Source of the DNA: an uncultured Lachnospiraceae bacterium
GTDB lineage: Bacteria; Bacillota; Clostridia; Lachnospirales; Lachnospiraceae
Length of the DNA: 28,958 nucleotides
NCBI GenBank assembly: GCA_910589195.1
Contig: CAJUTC010000042.1
Span: 1-28,958 of the forward strand
Reading direction: 5' to 3'
A program made the translations under genes and the position numbers. The notes under the pieces were generated by a model. It was given only the letters and a program-made list of their open reading frames with translations, had not been told where the DNA came from and made no database searches. Shown one piece after another: positions 8,055 to 15,905 of the stretch. The stretch's first letter is position 1, and each line of letters begins with the position of its first letter.

Positions 8055-9479
8055 ATGAAGCCTTTCTTTTTCGCACAAGAAACCCCGCCGCCCAGAGGAC
8101 AGGATTCTGCTTTGGATCCGGAAACATCCCAGGGTACGGAACCCACTCCAGCCCAGGAAACGCCCCAGGATCCATCCCGGGAACCTGTCCGAGGCTCCCG
8201 TACCCAGCCAGGCGGCCTCCGGTATCCTGCCAGTGGAGGAAATACCGGATTTCTCCAAATTCATGTGGTTTCCATCCAAAATAACTTTCCGATCTCAAAC
8301 GCGAAAGTCACCATTACCAGCACCGGAAGGGAGCCTCGCACTTTAGAAGAATTATCCACAAACAGTTCCGGACAAACGGAGGAAATTTCCCTTGCGGCCC
8401 CGCCGGAATCCATCAGCTTAAACTCTGAGGAAGCAACTACGGTACGGCCTTACGCGGAATACGATTTACAGATTGAAGCCCCCGGGTTCCAGACCCTGAC
8501 CATAAACGGAACGGAAATCCTTTCCGGATCCACAGCCCTTCAGCCTGTGGCATTAACTCCCATTGGTGAGGGCCAGCCGCCAGCAGAAATGGTTACGATT
8601 CCGGATCATACCTTATATGGCACCTTTCCTCCTAAAATCGCCGAGCCGGAAATTAAACCAGTATCCGAAAGTGGGGAAATCGTCTTAAGCCGGGTTGTGG
8701 TGCCGGAAACCATTATTGTCCATGACGGAGTCCCTACTGACCGCACTGCCAAAAATTATTATGTTCCTTACCGGGATTATATTAAAAATGTAGCCTCCAG
8801 CGAGATTTATTCTACCTGGCCGGAGCCTACCATCTTAGCTAATGTGCTTGCGATTATGTCCTTTACCTTAAATCGGGTTTACACAGAATTTTACCGGAAC
8901 CAGGGCTACGACTTTACCATTACCTCTTCTACTGCTTTTGACCATAAGTGGATCTACGGAAGGAACATCTTTCAAAGCATCAGCCTAATTGTGGATGAGG
9001 TGTTTGATAATTACTTATCCCGTCCGGAAGTGCGCCAGCCTATCCTGACACAGTATTGTGACGGGAAACGGGTGCAATGTCCCAATTGGATGACCCAGTG
9101 GGGATCCTGCTCCTTAGGCGAGCAGGGCTACAGTGCCATCCAGATTCTACGCCATTTCTATGGTGATTCTATCTATATCAATACGGCTGAACAAATCTCT
9201 GGCATCCCGGCATCCTGGCCTGGCGCTGAACTTTCCATCGGTGATTCCGGGTCAAAGGTTCAGCAGATCCAGGAGCAACTGGACGCCATAGCTACCGTTT
9301 ACTCGGCGATTCCCCGGGTATCCCCAGATGGGATATTCGGGCCAGCTACCCAACGATCCGTATCTGCCTTTCAGTCCATCTTCGGCCTTCCCCAAACCGG
9401 AACGATTGATTTCAGAACCTGGTATCGGATTTCTCATATCTATGTAAGCGTAACCAGAATGGCAGAATTATATGGGTAA
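8055..9479 (+). CDS. SleC-like spore cortex-lytic enzyme (SpoIID-like domain + PG-binding domain)
   Basis: A 474-aa protein. Residues 10-60 are rich in Pro, Gln and Glu. Residues 64-170 form a beta-rich carboxypeptidase-regulatory-like module (IHVVSIQNNFPISNAKVTI). Residues 236-375 resemble a SpoIID/LytB-type lytic transglycosylase domain: DYIKNVASSEIYSTWP with candidate catalytic E250, then CDGKRVQCPNWMTQWGS. Residues 393-460 are a PG_binding_1 repeat (GDSGSKVQQIQEQLD, PDGIFGPATQRSVSAFQ). This order matches clostridial SleC, a pre-pro-enzyme that degrades spore cortex during germination; the N-terminal region would then be the pre-pro part. There is no classical signal peptide. The ATG at 8055 has AGGAG six bases upstream. 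No csp protease gene is adjacent. A generic cell-wall hydrolase is the alternative. Confidence 0.65.
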   Translation: MKPFFFAQETPPPRGQDSALDPETSQGTEPTPAQETPQDPSREPVRGSRTQPGGLRYPASGGNTGFLQIHVVSIQNNFPISNAKVTITSTGREPRTLEELSTNSSGQTEEISLAAPPESISLNSEEATTVRPYAEYDLQIEAPGFQTLTINGTEILSGSTALQPVALTPIGEGQPPAEMVTIPDHTLYGTFPPKIAEPEIKPVSESGEIVLSRVVVPETIIVHDGVPTDRTAKNYYVPYRDYIKNVASSEIYSTWPEPTILANVLAIMSFTLNRVYTEFYRNQGYDFTITSSTAFDHKWIYGRNIFQSISLIVDEVFDNYLSRPEVRQPILTQYCDGKRVQCPNWMTQWGSCSLGEQGYSAIQILRHFYGDSIYINTAEQISGIPASWPGAELSIGDSGSKVQQIQEQLDAIATVYSAIPRVSPDGIFGPATQRSVSAFQSIFGLPQTGTIDFRTWYRISHIYVSVTRMAELYG

Positions 9480-9677
9480 TAACGCTATCCTGAAACAATC
9501 TTATATCATGATATCAGAACCAAACGGACTAACATCCGGCAAAAATTTGCTTCCAAACGGATATTTCAACTTGGAACCTCCAAAAACATGAAAAAGCAGC
9601 CTGTTTCGGGCGACTCTTGAATGTTTGCCCACAATCAAAAAATGTATCACTGGCGCGTTTTTCTGGATGCCTGGTAA

Positions 9678-9724
9678 AAAAAGAGGCCGTTTCCGTTCCT
9701 TTTTACGGATAACTGCCTCTTTTT
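9678..9724. terminator. Bidirectional terminator
   Basis: The stem AAAAAGAGGC / GCCTCTTTTT (10 bp) has an inner CCGT/ACGG pairing and T runs on both strands. It can end the SleC-like transcript (plus) and the small gene at 9728-9934 (minus). The stretch 9480-9677 before it shows no gene. Confidence 0.8.
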
Positions 9725-9727
9725 CCA

Positions 9728-9934
9728 TTATGCCGCCTTCTTTTCTTCCCGTATCAGGCAGCGAATCTCTTTTTTCAACTGATTTTTCAGTGTCCATTCC
9801 TGCAGGCGATAGCCGCCGATGGACAGGAATACTTCATAACAGCTTTTCTTTAACTGGTTCATCATAGTTACCACCTCTTTCTTAAGTCTGTCCAAATCTT
9901 TCATATTCTGAATTACTGCATATCCTTTGGACAT
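9728..9934 (-). CDS. Small protein of unknown function (68 aa)
   Basis: I do not recognise the family. The protein is charged and probably helical, with many Lys, Leu and Glu, and ends REEKKAA. The ATG at 9934 has AAAGG six bases upstream. An extended -10 promoter lies about 50 bases further up and a strong terminator starts 4 bases after the stop, so this is a complete one-gene unit. A second good ribosome site (GAGGTGG, then an ATG pair near 9862) could produce a 45-44-aa form starting MMNQLKKS. The short hairpin TGCGC/GCGCA in the leader puts the AAAGG of the first site in its loop. Confidence 0.6.
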   Translation of the reverse strand: MSKGYAVIQNMKDLDRLKKEVVTMMNQLKKSCYEVFLSIGGYRLQEWTLKNQLKKEIRCLIREEKKAA

Positions 9935-9983
9935 GCTGCGCCTTTTTCAGCGCGCACACCCATATGCTTCATCCTTAATCAAG

Positions 9984-9992
9984 ATTATAACA
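9984..9992 (-). promoter_or_regulatory. Extended -10 promoter of the 68-aa gene
   Basis: The minus strand reads TGTTATAAT, an extended -10 element (TGNTATAAT). The -35 is weak. The predicted start is about 43 bases before the ATG. Confidence 0.6.
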
Positions 9993-10135
9993 TAAATCGC
10001 CTAGTTATTTATTAAGAAAAGCTGAATGTTTCCCGTCGATTTCTTTTATTTGTTATTAAGCATTGCCCATTTCTTCCACATCCTCTGGAGGGTTTGCAGA
10101 GCCGCCTTATTCTTGATGCCCATTGCAGGGGATGA

Positions 10136-11431
10136 TTACCTTACAAGCTGTTCATTCCAGCAGACCGCCCCAAGGGATCGGATACTCATCTTATAAGCAC
10201 AGCCTTTCCCCATAGCTTTTTCCATATAGGCAATATAGTCTTCTACCAGTTCATTGGGCAGGAATGCCATGATTACGCCGGCAAATCCGCCTCCGTGGAT
10301 CCGGCAGGCGCCCTTTTTCTTTTCCGCAATAAACATCTCGGTCAGCGCCAGGGCAATGGAAATTCCCTGTTCCTGGTAATTGGAATTGGTATAGCAATTT
10401 TGAAGCCATTTCCAGGAGGAATTGCCAGAGGCGGTGATCTGATTCAGGAAATCCCCGAACTGACCCTCTTTCAGGGCCGCCACCTCGGCGTCCACTTTTT
10501 TATTTTCCTCAAAGAAATGAAGCGCCCTCATAACAGAACGATCGCCAGCAAATTTGCGAACAGATTCTAAATTCTCCAGCACGTCCTGTTCCTTTACCTG
10601 TGCCAGAACTTCCTTTCCGAAGTACTCTGCGACTTTTTTCATTTCCTTTGGAATGGAGGAATAATCCTCACTTAAATCGGCATGTCCCTTCCCTGTCTGG
10701 ACAATAATCAAGCTGTGGCCGGCAGAGCCAAAATCGAAATCAACCGGCTCCACCTTTGGGGATGTGGGATCATGAAAATCGATGGTAACCATTCCGCCTG
10801 CTGCGCAAGCCATCTGATCCAAAAGGCCGGATGCTTTATTCCAATAATGATTTTCCGAGTACTGCCCCGCATGGGCATAGGCTACAATGTCTAATTTTCC
10901 TTCGTTAAAAAATGTGTTCAGGATCGCGCACAGCAGCATCTCATAGGCGGCAGAGGAACTGACTCCTGCGGCGCTAATTACATTGCTGGTAATATATGCA
11001 TGGAATCCGCCAATCTGACTGCCCTGCTCTAAAAACCCTTTTAACAGGCCTTTGGTCAAATCAACCGTTCCGGCCAGTTTCGGGCTTGGCGATAAATCAT
11101 CCAAATCAATGATGAAGTCCTGATGATACGTTTCGCTAACAATATGTACTTTCCTGTCGTCTGTTTTTGCCGCAGCGCCTACGCAATCTAAATTAATGCT
11201 TCCCGCAAGTACTTTTCCATGATTATGATCCGTATGGTTCCCGCTGATTTCTGTCCGCCCAGGGGATGTAAAAAGAGCAATCTCTTCATTGCCGAAAATC
11301 GCTTCGTATCCTTTTATTAACTTCTGATACCGGCTGATTCCTGCCTCCGCCTGGCCTTTACCATAAAGTTTTTCCATAAGCTGTCTGCTTTCGCCGCTTT
11401 CTAAAAGCTGTAATGTTTCCTGAACGTCCAT
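10136..11431 (-). CDS. galK: Galactokinase (GHMP family)
   Basis: A 431-aa GHMP kinase. Motif 1 is SPGRTEISGNHTDHNHG (about residues 56-72), motif 2 is the ATP loop GVSSSAAYEM, and motif 3 is RIHGGGFAG near the C-terminus. Galactokinase phosphorylates galactose at C1 in the Leloir pathway. The classical GEHTDY stretch reads GNHTDH here, a variation I associate with the clostridial branch of the family, so sugar preference should be treated with some caution. The ATG at 11431 was chosen because AAGGAG lies 8 bases upstream; a longer reading frame would run back through the promoter. No galT or galE is adjacent. It forms a single-gene unit, and no clear terminator was seen after it. Confidence 0.88.
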   Translation of the reverse strand: MDVQETLQLLESGESRQLMEKLYGKGQAEAGISRYQKLIKGYEAIFGNEEIALFTSPGRTEISGNHTDHNHGKVLAGSINLDCVGAAAKTDDRKVHIVSETYHQDFIIDLDDLSPSPKLAGTVDLTKGLLKGFLEQGSQIGGFHAYITSNVISAAGVSSSAAYEMLLCAILNTFFNEGKLDIVAYAHAGQYSENHYWNKASGLLDQMACAAGGMVTIDFHDPTSPKVEPVDFDFGSAGHSLIIVQTGKGHADLSEDYSSIPKEMKKVAEYFGKEVLAQVKEQDVLENLESVRKFAGDRSVMRALHFFEENKKVDAEVAALKEGQFGDFLNQITASGNSSWKWLQNCYTNSNYQEQGISIALALTEMFIAEKKKGACRIHGGGFAGVIMAFLPNELVEDYIAYMEKAMGKGCAYKMSIRSLGAVCWNEQLVR

Positions 11432-11479
11432 CCTTTTTACTCCTTTTCCATCATAAGGCTTAAACTTTACACCAACGTA

Positions 11480-11508
11480 AGTATAGCAAACTTCCACTTT
11501 ATCAACAA
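11480..11508 (-). promoter_or_regulatory. Galactokinase promoter
   Basis: On the minus strand, TTGTTG (11503-11508), a 17-base spacer and TATACT (11480-11485). It gives a leader of about 40 bases. Confidence 0.6.
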
Positions 11509-11663
11509 TAGAAAATTTGATGATTCTGTAGTATTTTTGTTAACTTTCAGGTATACTGAAAAGCAATGGAAAAGGCCTTTTTGTGATTACCAATCATATG
11601 GGTTGGTGACAAAAGTTTTTTCCACATCTGGCTATTATAAAACGATACAGGCAGGAGTCGTCT

Positions 11664-12611
11664 ATGGTAAACCAACCAGCACAATGGAATGAGAAACCTT
11701 ATTATTCTCTAAGCAACTATTTAAAACAAACATTTCACACAAAAGTGTATAAAATTTCCCTGGATGCAGGCATGACCTGCCCGAACCGTGACGGTACATT
11801 AGGGACAGGAGGGTGTATCTTCTGCAGCGGCGGCGGTTCCGGTGATTTTGCTGCCAAATCTCAATCCGGCTCTATCACCCGGCAAATTGAAGCCGCCAAA
11901 CATCAGGTGGCAAAAAAAACAACCAGCGGCCCTTATATCGCCTATTTTCAGTCCTTTACCAATACGTATGCCCCTGTTTCCCGTCTGGAATCCATGTTTA
12001 CCGAGGCCATCTCCCATCCGGATATTGCCGCCTTGTCCATCGCCACAAGGCCAGACTGCCTGGAGCCAGATACCCTTTTTCTGCTGCAGCAGCTAAACCA
12101 GCAAAAACCGGTATGGATTGAGCTGGGGCTGCAAACCATCCATTCTCATACTGCCGCCCGGATCCGCCGTGGCTACCGCCTGGACTGTTTTGAAAAAGCG
12201 GTGGCAAATTTAAAGCAAGCCGGATTAACGGTAATTGTCCATCTTATTTTAGGCCTTCCGGGAGAAGACCAGGAGGATATGCTTGAATCTGTAGATTATA
12301 TCGGACATTTTCTTCCCGCAATCGACGGAATTAAGCTTCAGCTTCTCCACATTTTAGAAGGAACTGATTTAGCCGCCAGTTACCGTGCCCATCCCTTCCC
12401 GCTGTTTTCCATGGAAGGCTATATTGACTTTGTGATTACCTGCCTGGAGCATTTGCCTCCTTCCATGGTAATTCACCGTTTAACAGGCGATGGACCAAAA
12501 TCTATCCTGATTGCGCCTTCCTGGAGCAGAAACAAACGTCTGGTTTTAAACACCTTCTCCCGCCGCTTCCGTGAACGGAATACCTGGCAGGGAAGGCTTT
12601 GGAAACCATAA
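11664..12611 (+). CDS. Radical SAM protein, TIGR01212 / YtqA-YhcC type
   Basis: A 315-aa radical SAM enzyme. The iron-sulfur ligands are C39, C51 and C54 (C-x11-C-x2-C, in the segment from CPNRDG to CIFC), which is the unusual spacing of the TIGR01212/YhcC group. Later signatures are GPYIAYFQSFTNTYAP, ATRPDCLEPD, WIELGLQTIHSHTA, IVHLILGLPGE and HRLTGDGP. In Bacillus subtilis the homologue YtqA has been linked to wobble-uridine modification of tRNA (the mnm5 pathway); transferring that role here is inference, since no mnm genes are adjacent. AGGAG lies six bases before the ATG. The gene diverges from galK. The 166-bp gap between them holds an imperfect hairpin (about 11578-11617) but no convincing plus-strand -35. 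Confidence 0.88.
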   Translation: MVNQPAQWNEKPYYSLSNYLKQTFHTKVYKISLDAGMTCPNRDGTLGTGGCIFCSGGGSGDFAAKSQSGSITRQIEAAKHQVAKKTTSGPYIAYFQSFTNTYAPVSRLESMFTEAISHPDIAALSIATRPDCLEPDTLFLLQQLNQQKPVWIELGLQTIHSHTAARIRRGYRLDCFEKAVANLKQAGLTVIVHLILGLPGEDQEDMLESVDYIGHFLPAIDGIKLQLLHILEGTDLAASYRAHPFPLFSMEGYIDFVITCLEHLPPSMVIHRLTGDGPKSILIAPSWSRNKRLVLNTFSRRFRERNTWQGRLWKP

Positions 12612-12619
12612 GATACAAA

Positions 12620-12648
12620 TTGTTATTTTTCGGAATTTATGGTATAAT
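12620..12648 (+). promoter_or_regulatory. Promoter upstream of the DtxR-type regulator
   Basis: TTGTTA (12620-12625), a 17-base spacer and a perfect TATAAT (12643-12648). The -10 lies inside the first unit of the tandem repeat that follows. Confidence 0.7.
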
Positions 12649-12753
12649 GCAAGGAAACGTATCTCTTATCCGCAGCCTGACGGCTGTGGACAAGGTATAA
12701 TGCAAGGAAACGTATTTTTATCCACAGTCTGACGGCTATGGACGTGGTATCAT
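12641..12753 (+). repeat. Tandem repeat with TATAAT box and hairpin in each unit
   Basis: Unit 1 (12641-12693, 53 bp) and unit 2 (12694-12745, 52 bp) both begin GGTATAATGCAAGGAAACGT and end in a hairpin with loop TGAC. In unit 1 the stem TCCGCAGCC/GGCTGTGGA pairs at all 9 positions (one G-U). In unit 2 it reads TCCACAGTC/GGCTATGGA with one mismatch. A degenerate third start (GGTATCAT) lies at 12746. The second TATAAT has no recognisable -35. All of this is untranslated leader if the regulator starts at 12795. Confidence 0.85.
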
Positions 12754-12794
12754 CAGCGAAAGCTATTTATTCTTTTGTATCGGGGGAATTTATT

Positions 12795-13178
12795 TTGAAA
12801 ATTCATGAATCTGCTGAAAATTATCTGGAAACCATATTAATCATTAGCGAGCGGAAACCACAGGTCCGTTCCATTGATATTGTAAATGAACTGGAGTTTT
12901 CCAAGCCAAGTGTCAGCGTCGCTATGAAAAATCTGCGGGAAAACGGCTATATCCAGATGGACAAAGACGGTTATATCACCTTGACCCATTCCGGACGAGC
13001 TATTGCGGAAACCATGTATGAGCGCCACAAGCTTCTTTCCCAATGGCTTATGCGCCTGGGGGTAGATGAACAGACCGCGGTGGAAGATGCCTGCCGCATG
13101 GAACATATTATCAGCGCCAAAAGCTTTGAGGCCATCAAGCGCCATGCGAAAAACTCACAGCGTAAGGAACCGCTATAG
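12795..13178 (+). CDS. DtxR/MntR-family metal-dependent transcription regulator
   Basis: A 127-aa short-form protein. The N-terminus (KIHESAENYLETIL) and winged helix (RSIDIVNELEFSKPSVSVAMKNLRENGYI) are typical of DtxR/MntR, and the dimerisation part follows. There is no C-terminal SH3 domain. The metal-site pattern is C100-x2-E103-H104 plus H78. Cys at this place is as in DtxR/IdeR, whereas MntR has Glu, so iron sensing is somewhat more likely than manganese. The start is TTG at 12795, with GGGGG eight bases upstream and the family N-terminus beginning right there. An upstream in-frame ATG (12738) lies in the repeat hairpin and is unlikely. It converges on the Dus gene, 17 bases away. No transporter gene is nearby. 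Confidence 0.82.
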   Translation: MKIHESAENYLETILIISERKPQVRSIDIVNELEFSKPSVSVAMKNLRENGYIQMDKDGYITLTHSGRAIAETMYERHKLLSQWLMRLGVDEQTAVEDACRMEHIISAKSFEAIKRHAKNSQRKEPL

Positions 13179-13195
13179 ACGCCACGCTTGGTAAG

Positions 13196-14185
13196 TTATT
13201 CACAGGAAGCAATGTGCAGCTTTTTTTCTGCGAAAAGCTGCTTTACCGCTTCTTCATATTCCTTGTAATGCTGGGATTTCTTGATCCGTTTTCCGATTTT
13301 TTCCCCATTTTTAAATAGTTCAATCAGATACGACCATAATTCCTTCATCCGAAACAGCACGTTTTTCTCTCCTGACATGGTTTCCTGGTAATGGTGATAC
13401 AGATCATCATGAAAAGCTTGTAACAGGACAGACCCCTCCTTTAACTGTGGCATCTGGCTCCTGTCTGTTTCGATCCCTGTCCCGCCTTTTGCAATCTGCC
13501 AGGCCAAAAAGGGATTGGTAATCAAGCCTCTTCCAATCATTACCGTTTCTATCCTTGGAAATTCTTCGTGAAAGCGCTTATAATCCTTTATTGATTTCAG
13601 ATCCCCATTATAGCACACTGGATTCGCGCTTCGTTTTGCCCCTTCCCCAAATACATCCCAGTGGGGACTGCCTTTATAGAACTCCTTCTGTACCCTTGGA
13701 TGGATGATCAGTTCGGATACGGGATACTGGTTATAAATCGATAAAAGATGGTAAAATTCTTCCGGTTCTTCCTTTCCTAACCGGGTTTTAATGGAGATTT
13801 TCATATCCACCTTCTCATAAATCTGAAACAGAAATTCGTTCAGTTCCTCTGGATACGCTAAAAAACCAGAGCCTTTTTTCTTTGCCGTTACGGTTCCAGA
13901 GGGACAGCCCAGATTTAAATTCACTTCTTTATAGCCTAATTGCTTTAATTCCTTTGCGGCCCAGATAAAATCCTGGCTGCGGCACGTTAAAAGCTGGGGC
14001 GTTACGCAAATTCCCTGATTATGTTCCGGAAGGATTTCCTGTATCTGACGGTTTGTAAAACCTTTGGAACTTCCCGGCGAGAGAAATGGTGTCATATACT
14101 TATCAATATGGCCAAAATGCTTTTGAAACGTGTTCCGATATCCCCACCCGGTAATTCCTTCCATGGGCGCCAAATAAATGTTCAC
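13196..14185 (-). CDS. tRNA-dihydrouridine synthase
   Basis: A 329-aa flavoenzyme that reduces uridine to dihydrouridine in the tRNA D-loop. The TIM-barrel start is NIYLAPMEGITGWGYR, the catalytic Cys lies in VNLNLGCPSGTV, the flavin/RNA segment is SIKTRLG, and the phosphate-binding end is VMIGRGLITNPFLAWQI. The start is GTG at 14185 because AGGAGGTGG lies 4 bases upstream and the family N-terminus begins there. The open frame extends further up into yitT but without a site. It is third in the DUF554 - YitT - Dus operon, 25 bases after the YitT stop. Confidence 0.9.
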   Translation of the reverse strand: MNIYLAPMEGITGWGYRNTFQKHFGHIDKYMTPFLSPGSSKGFTNRQIQEILPEHNQGICVTPQLLTCRSQDFIWAAKELKQLGYKEVNLNLGCPSGTVTAKKKGSGFLAYPEELNEFLFQIYEKVDMKISIKTRLGKEEPEEFYHLLSIYNQYPVSELIIHPRVQKEFYKGSPHWDVFGEGAKRSANPVCYNGDLKSIKDYKRFHEEFPRIETVMIGRGLITNPFLAWQIAKGGTGIETDRSQMPQLKEGSVLLQAFHDDLYHHYQETMSGEKNVLFRMKELWSYLIELFKNGEKIGKRIKKSQHYKEYEEAVKQLFAEKKLHIASCE

Positions 14186-14210
14186 TTTTCCACCTCCTGT
14201 ATCTTCCTTC

Positions 14211-15080
14211 TTACCGATATTCTTTCCCCATAGAAAAGCCACGCCCCCGCACCTGGCTGACACGGCTTACCACCAGAAAACATTCCGGATCAATTCTTCG
14301 GACAATCTTTTCTACTTTTGGAAGCTCCCGGTTGGAAATTACGCTTAACACCACTTGGGTTTCCAGATGGAGATATCCGGTTTCTCCGGACAGAACTGTC
14401 ACCCCACGATCCAACTGATGGAGGATGGCTTCCCGGATTTCCGCTGAACGCCTGCTAATAATTTTCACTTCCGTTTTCGTGGTTCCCATTAAAAGCAGCT
14501 TATCTAGCATAACGGTATATGTGATCACCAGTAAGATCCCATACAGCACCGATTCCGCCGGATTAAACAGTGCTTGAACCGCTAAGATTGCAAGATCAAA
14601 TACATATAAACTGACAGAAACAGGGATCTTGGCATATTTGTTCAGTACCAGAGGTGGAATATCCATACCGCCTGTGGAAGACCCGGCACGGATTACAATC
14701 CCTAAGGAAATCCCGATTCCCAGTCCGGAAAATACGGCGCACAGTAACAGATCCCTTGTAATCACCAGATCGCCCAGCATCCGGTTGAACAGTTCCAATG
14801 CTATGGGATACGTAAAGGTGCTGACAACTGTGGTAACGGCAAACTGCTTGCCTAAAAGCATATAACCAGCAGCCAGCATGATGATATTAAATAGCAGAAC
14901 AAACAGCGATATGGGACATCCCGTTCCATGGTGGATTGCCAGGGCAATTCCGGTTGTTCCGCCTGTTACAAGCCCGGCAGGAAGCAAAAACAGCTTGACT
15001 GCCAGGGCATATATGATATTTCCGATTATGACAAGCAAACATGACAGTAAAAACTGCCCATGATTTTGATCCTTCTTCAC
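14211..15080 (-). CDS. YitT-family membrane protein
   Basis: A 289-aa protein with five to six membrane spans and a C-terminal soluble DUF2179 domain (from about residue 205: TEVKIISRRSAEIREAIL... with DRGVTVLSGETGY). The GSSTGGMDI and GGTTGIA turns are typical of the YitT family, whose transport or other function is still unclear. The start is GTG at 15080 with GGAGG five bases upstream. It starts 9 bases after the DUF554 stop, so the two are cotranscribed. Confidence 0.88.
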   Translation of the reverse strand: MKKDQNHGQFLLSCLLVIIGNIIYALAVKLFLLPAGLVTGGTTGIALAIHHGTGCPISLFVLLFNIIMLAAGYMLLGKQFAVTTVVSTFTYPIALELFNRMLGDLVITRDLLLCAVFSGLGIGISLGIVIRAGSSTGGMDIPPLVLNKYAKIPVSVSLYVFDLAILAVQALFNPAESVLYGILLVITYTVMLDKLLLMGTTKTEVKIISRRSAEIREAILHQLDRGVTVLSGETGYLHLETQVVLSVISNRELPKVEKIVRRIDPECFLVVSRVSQVRGRGFSMGKEYR

Positions 15081-15089
15081 CTTTTCCTC

Positions 15090-15806
15090 CTACGGCAAAA
15101 ACGCCCATCCTACTGCTACTAATACGGCAGGAAGAAGATTTGCCACCTTTACCTTCTTTCCCCAAATTAAATTCAGACCTACACAAAAAATCAGCATGGA
15201 ACCGGTAAAGGACAGATTAGACAGGGCGGCTTCTGTCATAAATGGTTCAATCAGGCCAGCAAAAAGGGTGATGATTCCCTGAAAGAAAAAAACCGGGATT
15301 GCGGAAAAAATACAGCCTTTGCCCATGGAAGCTGTCATAATCAAAATAATAATAAAATCCAACACTGCTTTTGCCGTTAAAATGGAATAGTTCCCCATCA
15401 CGCCATCCTGAATTGCGCCGACAATGGCCATGGCGCCGATGCAGACGGTCAGGGAAGCAGTTACAAAGCCATCTACAAATCCTGCGTCTTTGTTGCTTTT
15501 GGTCTTAGTCTTTAACCATTCTCCAAACCGTTCTATCCAGTAGTCCAGATTCAGCCATTCCCCGATTACGGCACCTATGGCAAAGCTTCCAATCATCATC
15601 ATGGTCCCGCTGCCAGATATCCCTTCTTCTGTGATGGTAAACATTTCTTCCAGGCATCCGCCAATCCCTAAAAATAGTACGCTGATTCCAACTGCCACCG
15701 TCAGCGTATCCTGGTAACGTTTTTCCATCCGTTTGCCAAACAGCAAACCTCCTGCCCCTCCTGCTAAAATTCCTGCCACATTTATTAACGTTCCCAATCC
15801 AATCAT
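15090..15806 (-). CDS. DUF554 membrane protein (YdfK/YqgA type)
   Basis: A 238-aa polytopic membrane protein. The N-terminus MIGLGTLINVAGILAGG and the middle segment ASLTVCIGAMAIVGAIQDG are characteristic of DUF554. The function is not established; a transporter-like role is often suggested. The ATG at 15806 has TGGAG nine bases upstream and matches the family start; the open frame above it is probably leader. It is the first gene of the three-gene minus operon. I see no convincing sigma-A promoter, but a palindrome lies in the divergent gap. Confidence 0.87.
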   Translation of the reverse strand: MIGLGTLINVAGILAGGAGGLLFGKRMEKRYQDTLTVAVGISVLFLGIGGCLEEMFTITEEGISGSGTMMMIGSFAIGAVIGEWLNLDYWIERFGEWLKTKTKSNKDAGFVDGFVTASLTVCIGAMAIVGAIQDGVMGNYSILTAKAVLDFIIILIMTASMGKGCIFSAIPVFFFQGIITLFAGLIEPFMTEAALSNLSFTGSMLIFCVGLNLIWGKKVKVANLLPAVLVAVGWAFLP

Positions 15807-15860
15807 ATTTATGGCTCCATTTCTTATTTTTTCTTTCTGACATGCACCTGAGGATTCATC

Positions 15861-15875
15861 TGTCATATGATGACA
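15861..15875. promoter_or_regulatory. Palindrome in the divergent gap (possible operator)
   Basis: TGTCATATGATGACA is a perfect 6+6 inverted repeat around a 3-base centre. It lies about 55 bases from the DUF554 start and 30 bases from the divergent gene at 15906. Confidence 0.4.
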
Positions 15876-15905
15876 TAAGAACCGCTAAAAACAGGAGGTC
15901 TTATT

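Noticed and set aside
9501..9797. 98-aa minus-strand open frame
   Set aside because: It runs through the strong bidirectional terminator and overlaps the 68-aa gene in another frame. It has no ribosome site and its composition is unlike a protein.
11578..11617. Imperfect hairpin (TTTTGT...ACCAA / TTGGT...ACAAAA) in the galK-radical SAM gap
   Set aside because: The pairing is interrupted by unequal bulges and has no T run. It is too weak to call as a terminator or switch.
12641..12753. CRISPR-like repeat
   Set aside because: The units are adjacent with no spacers between them, only two to three copies exist, and each contains promoter-like sequence. It is a tandem duplication, not an array.
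12738..12794. Longer N-terminus for the DtxR-type regulator from ATG 12738
   Set aside because: The ATG lies within the hairpin of repeat unit 2 and has no ribosome site. The family N-terminus begins at the TTG with GGGGG upstream.
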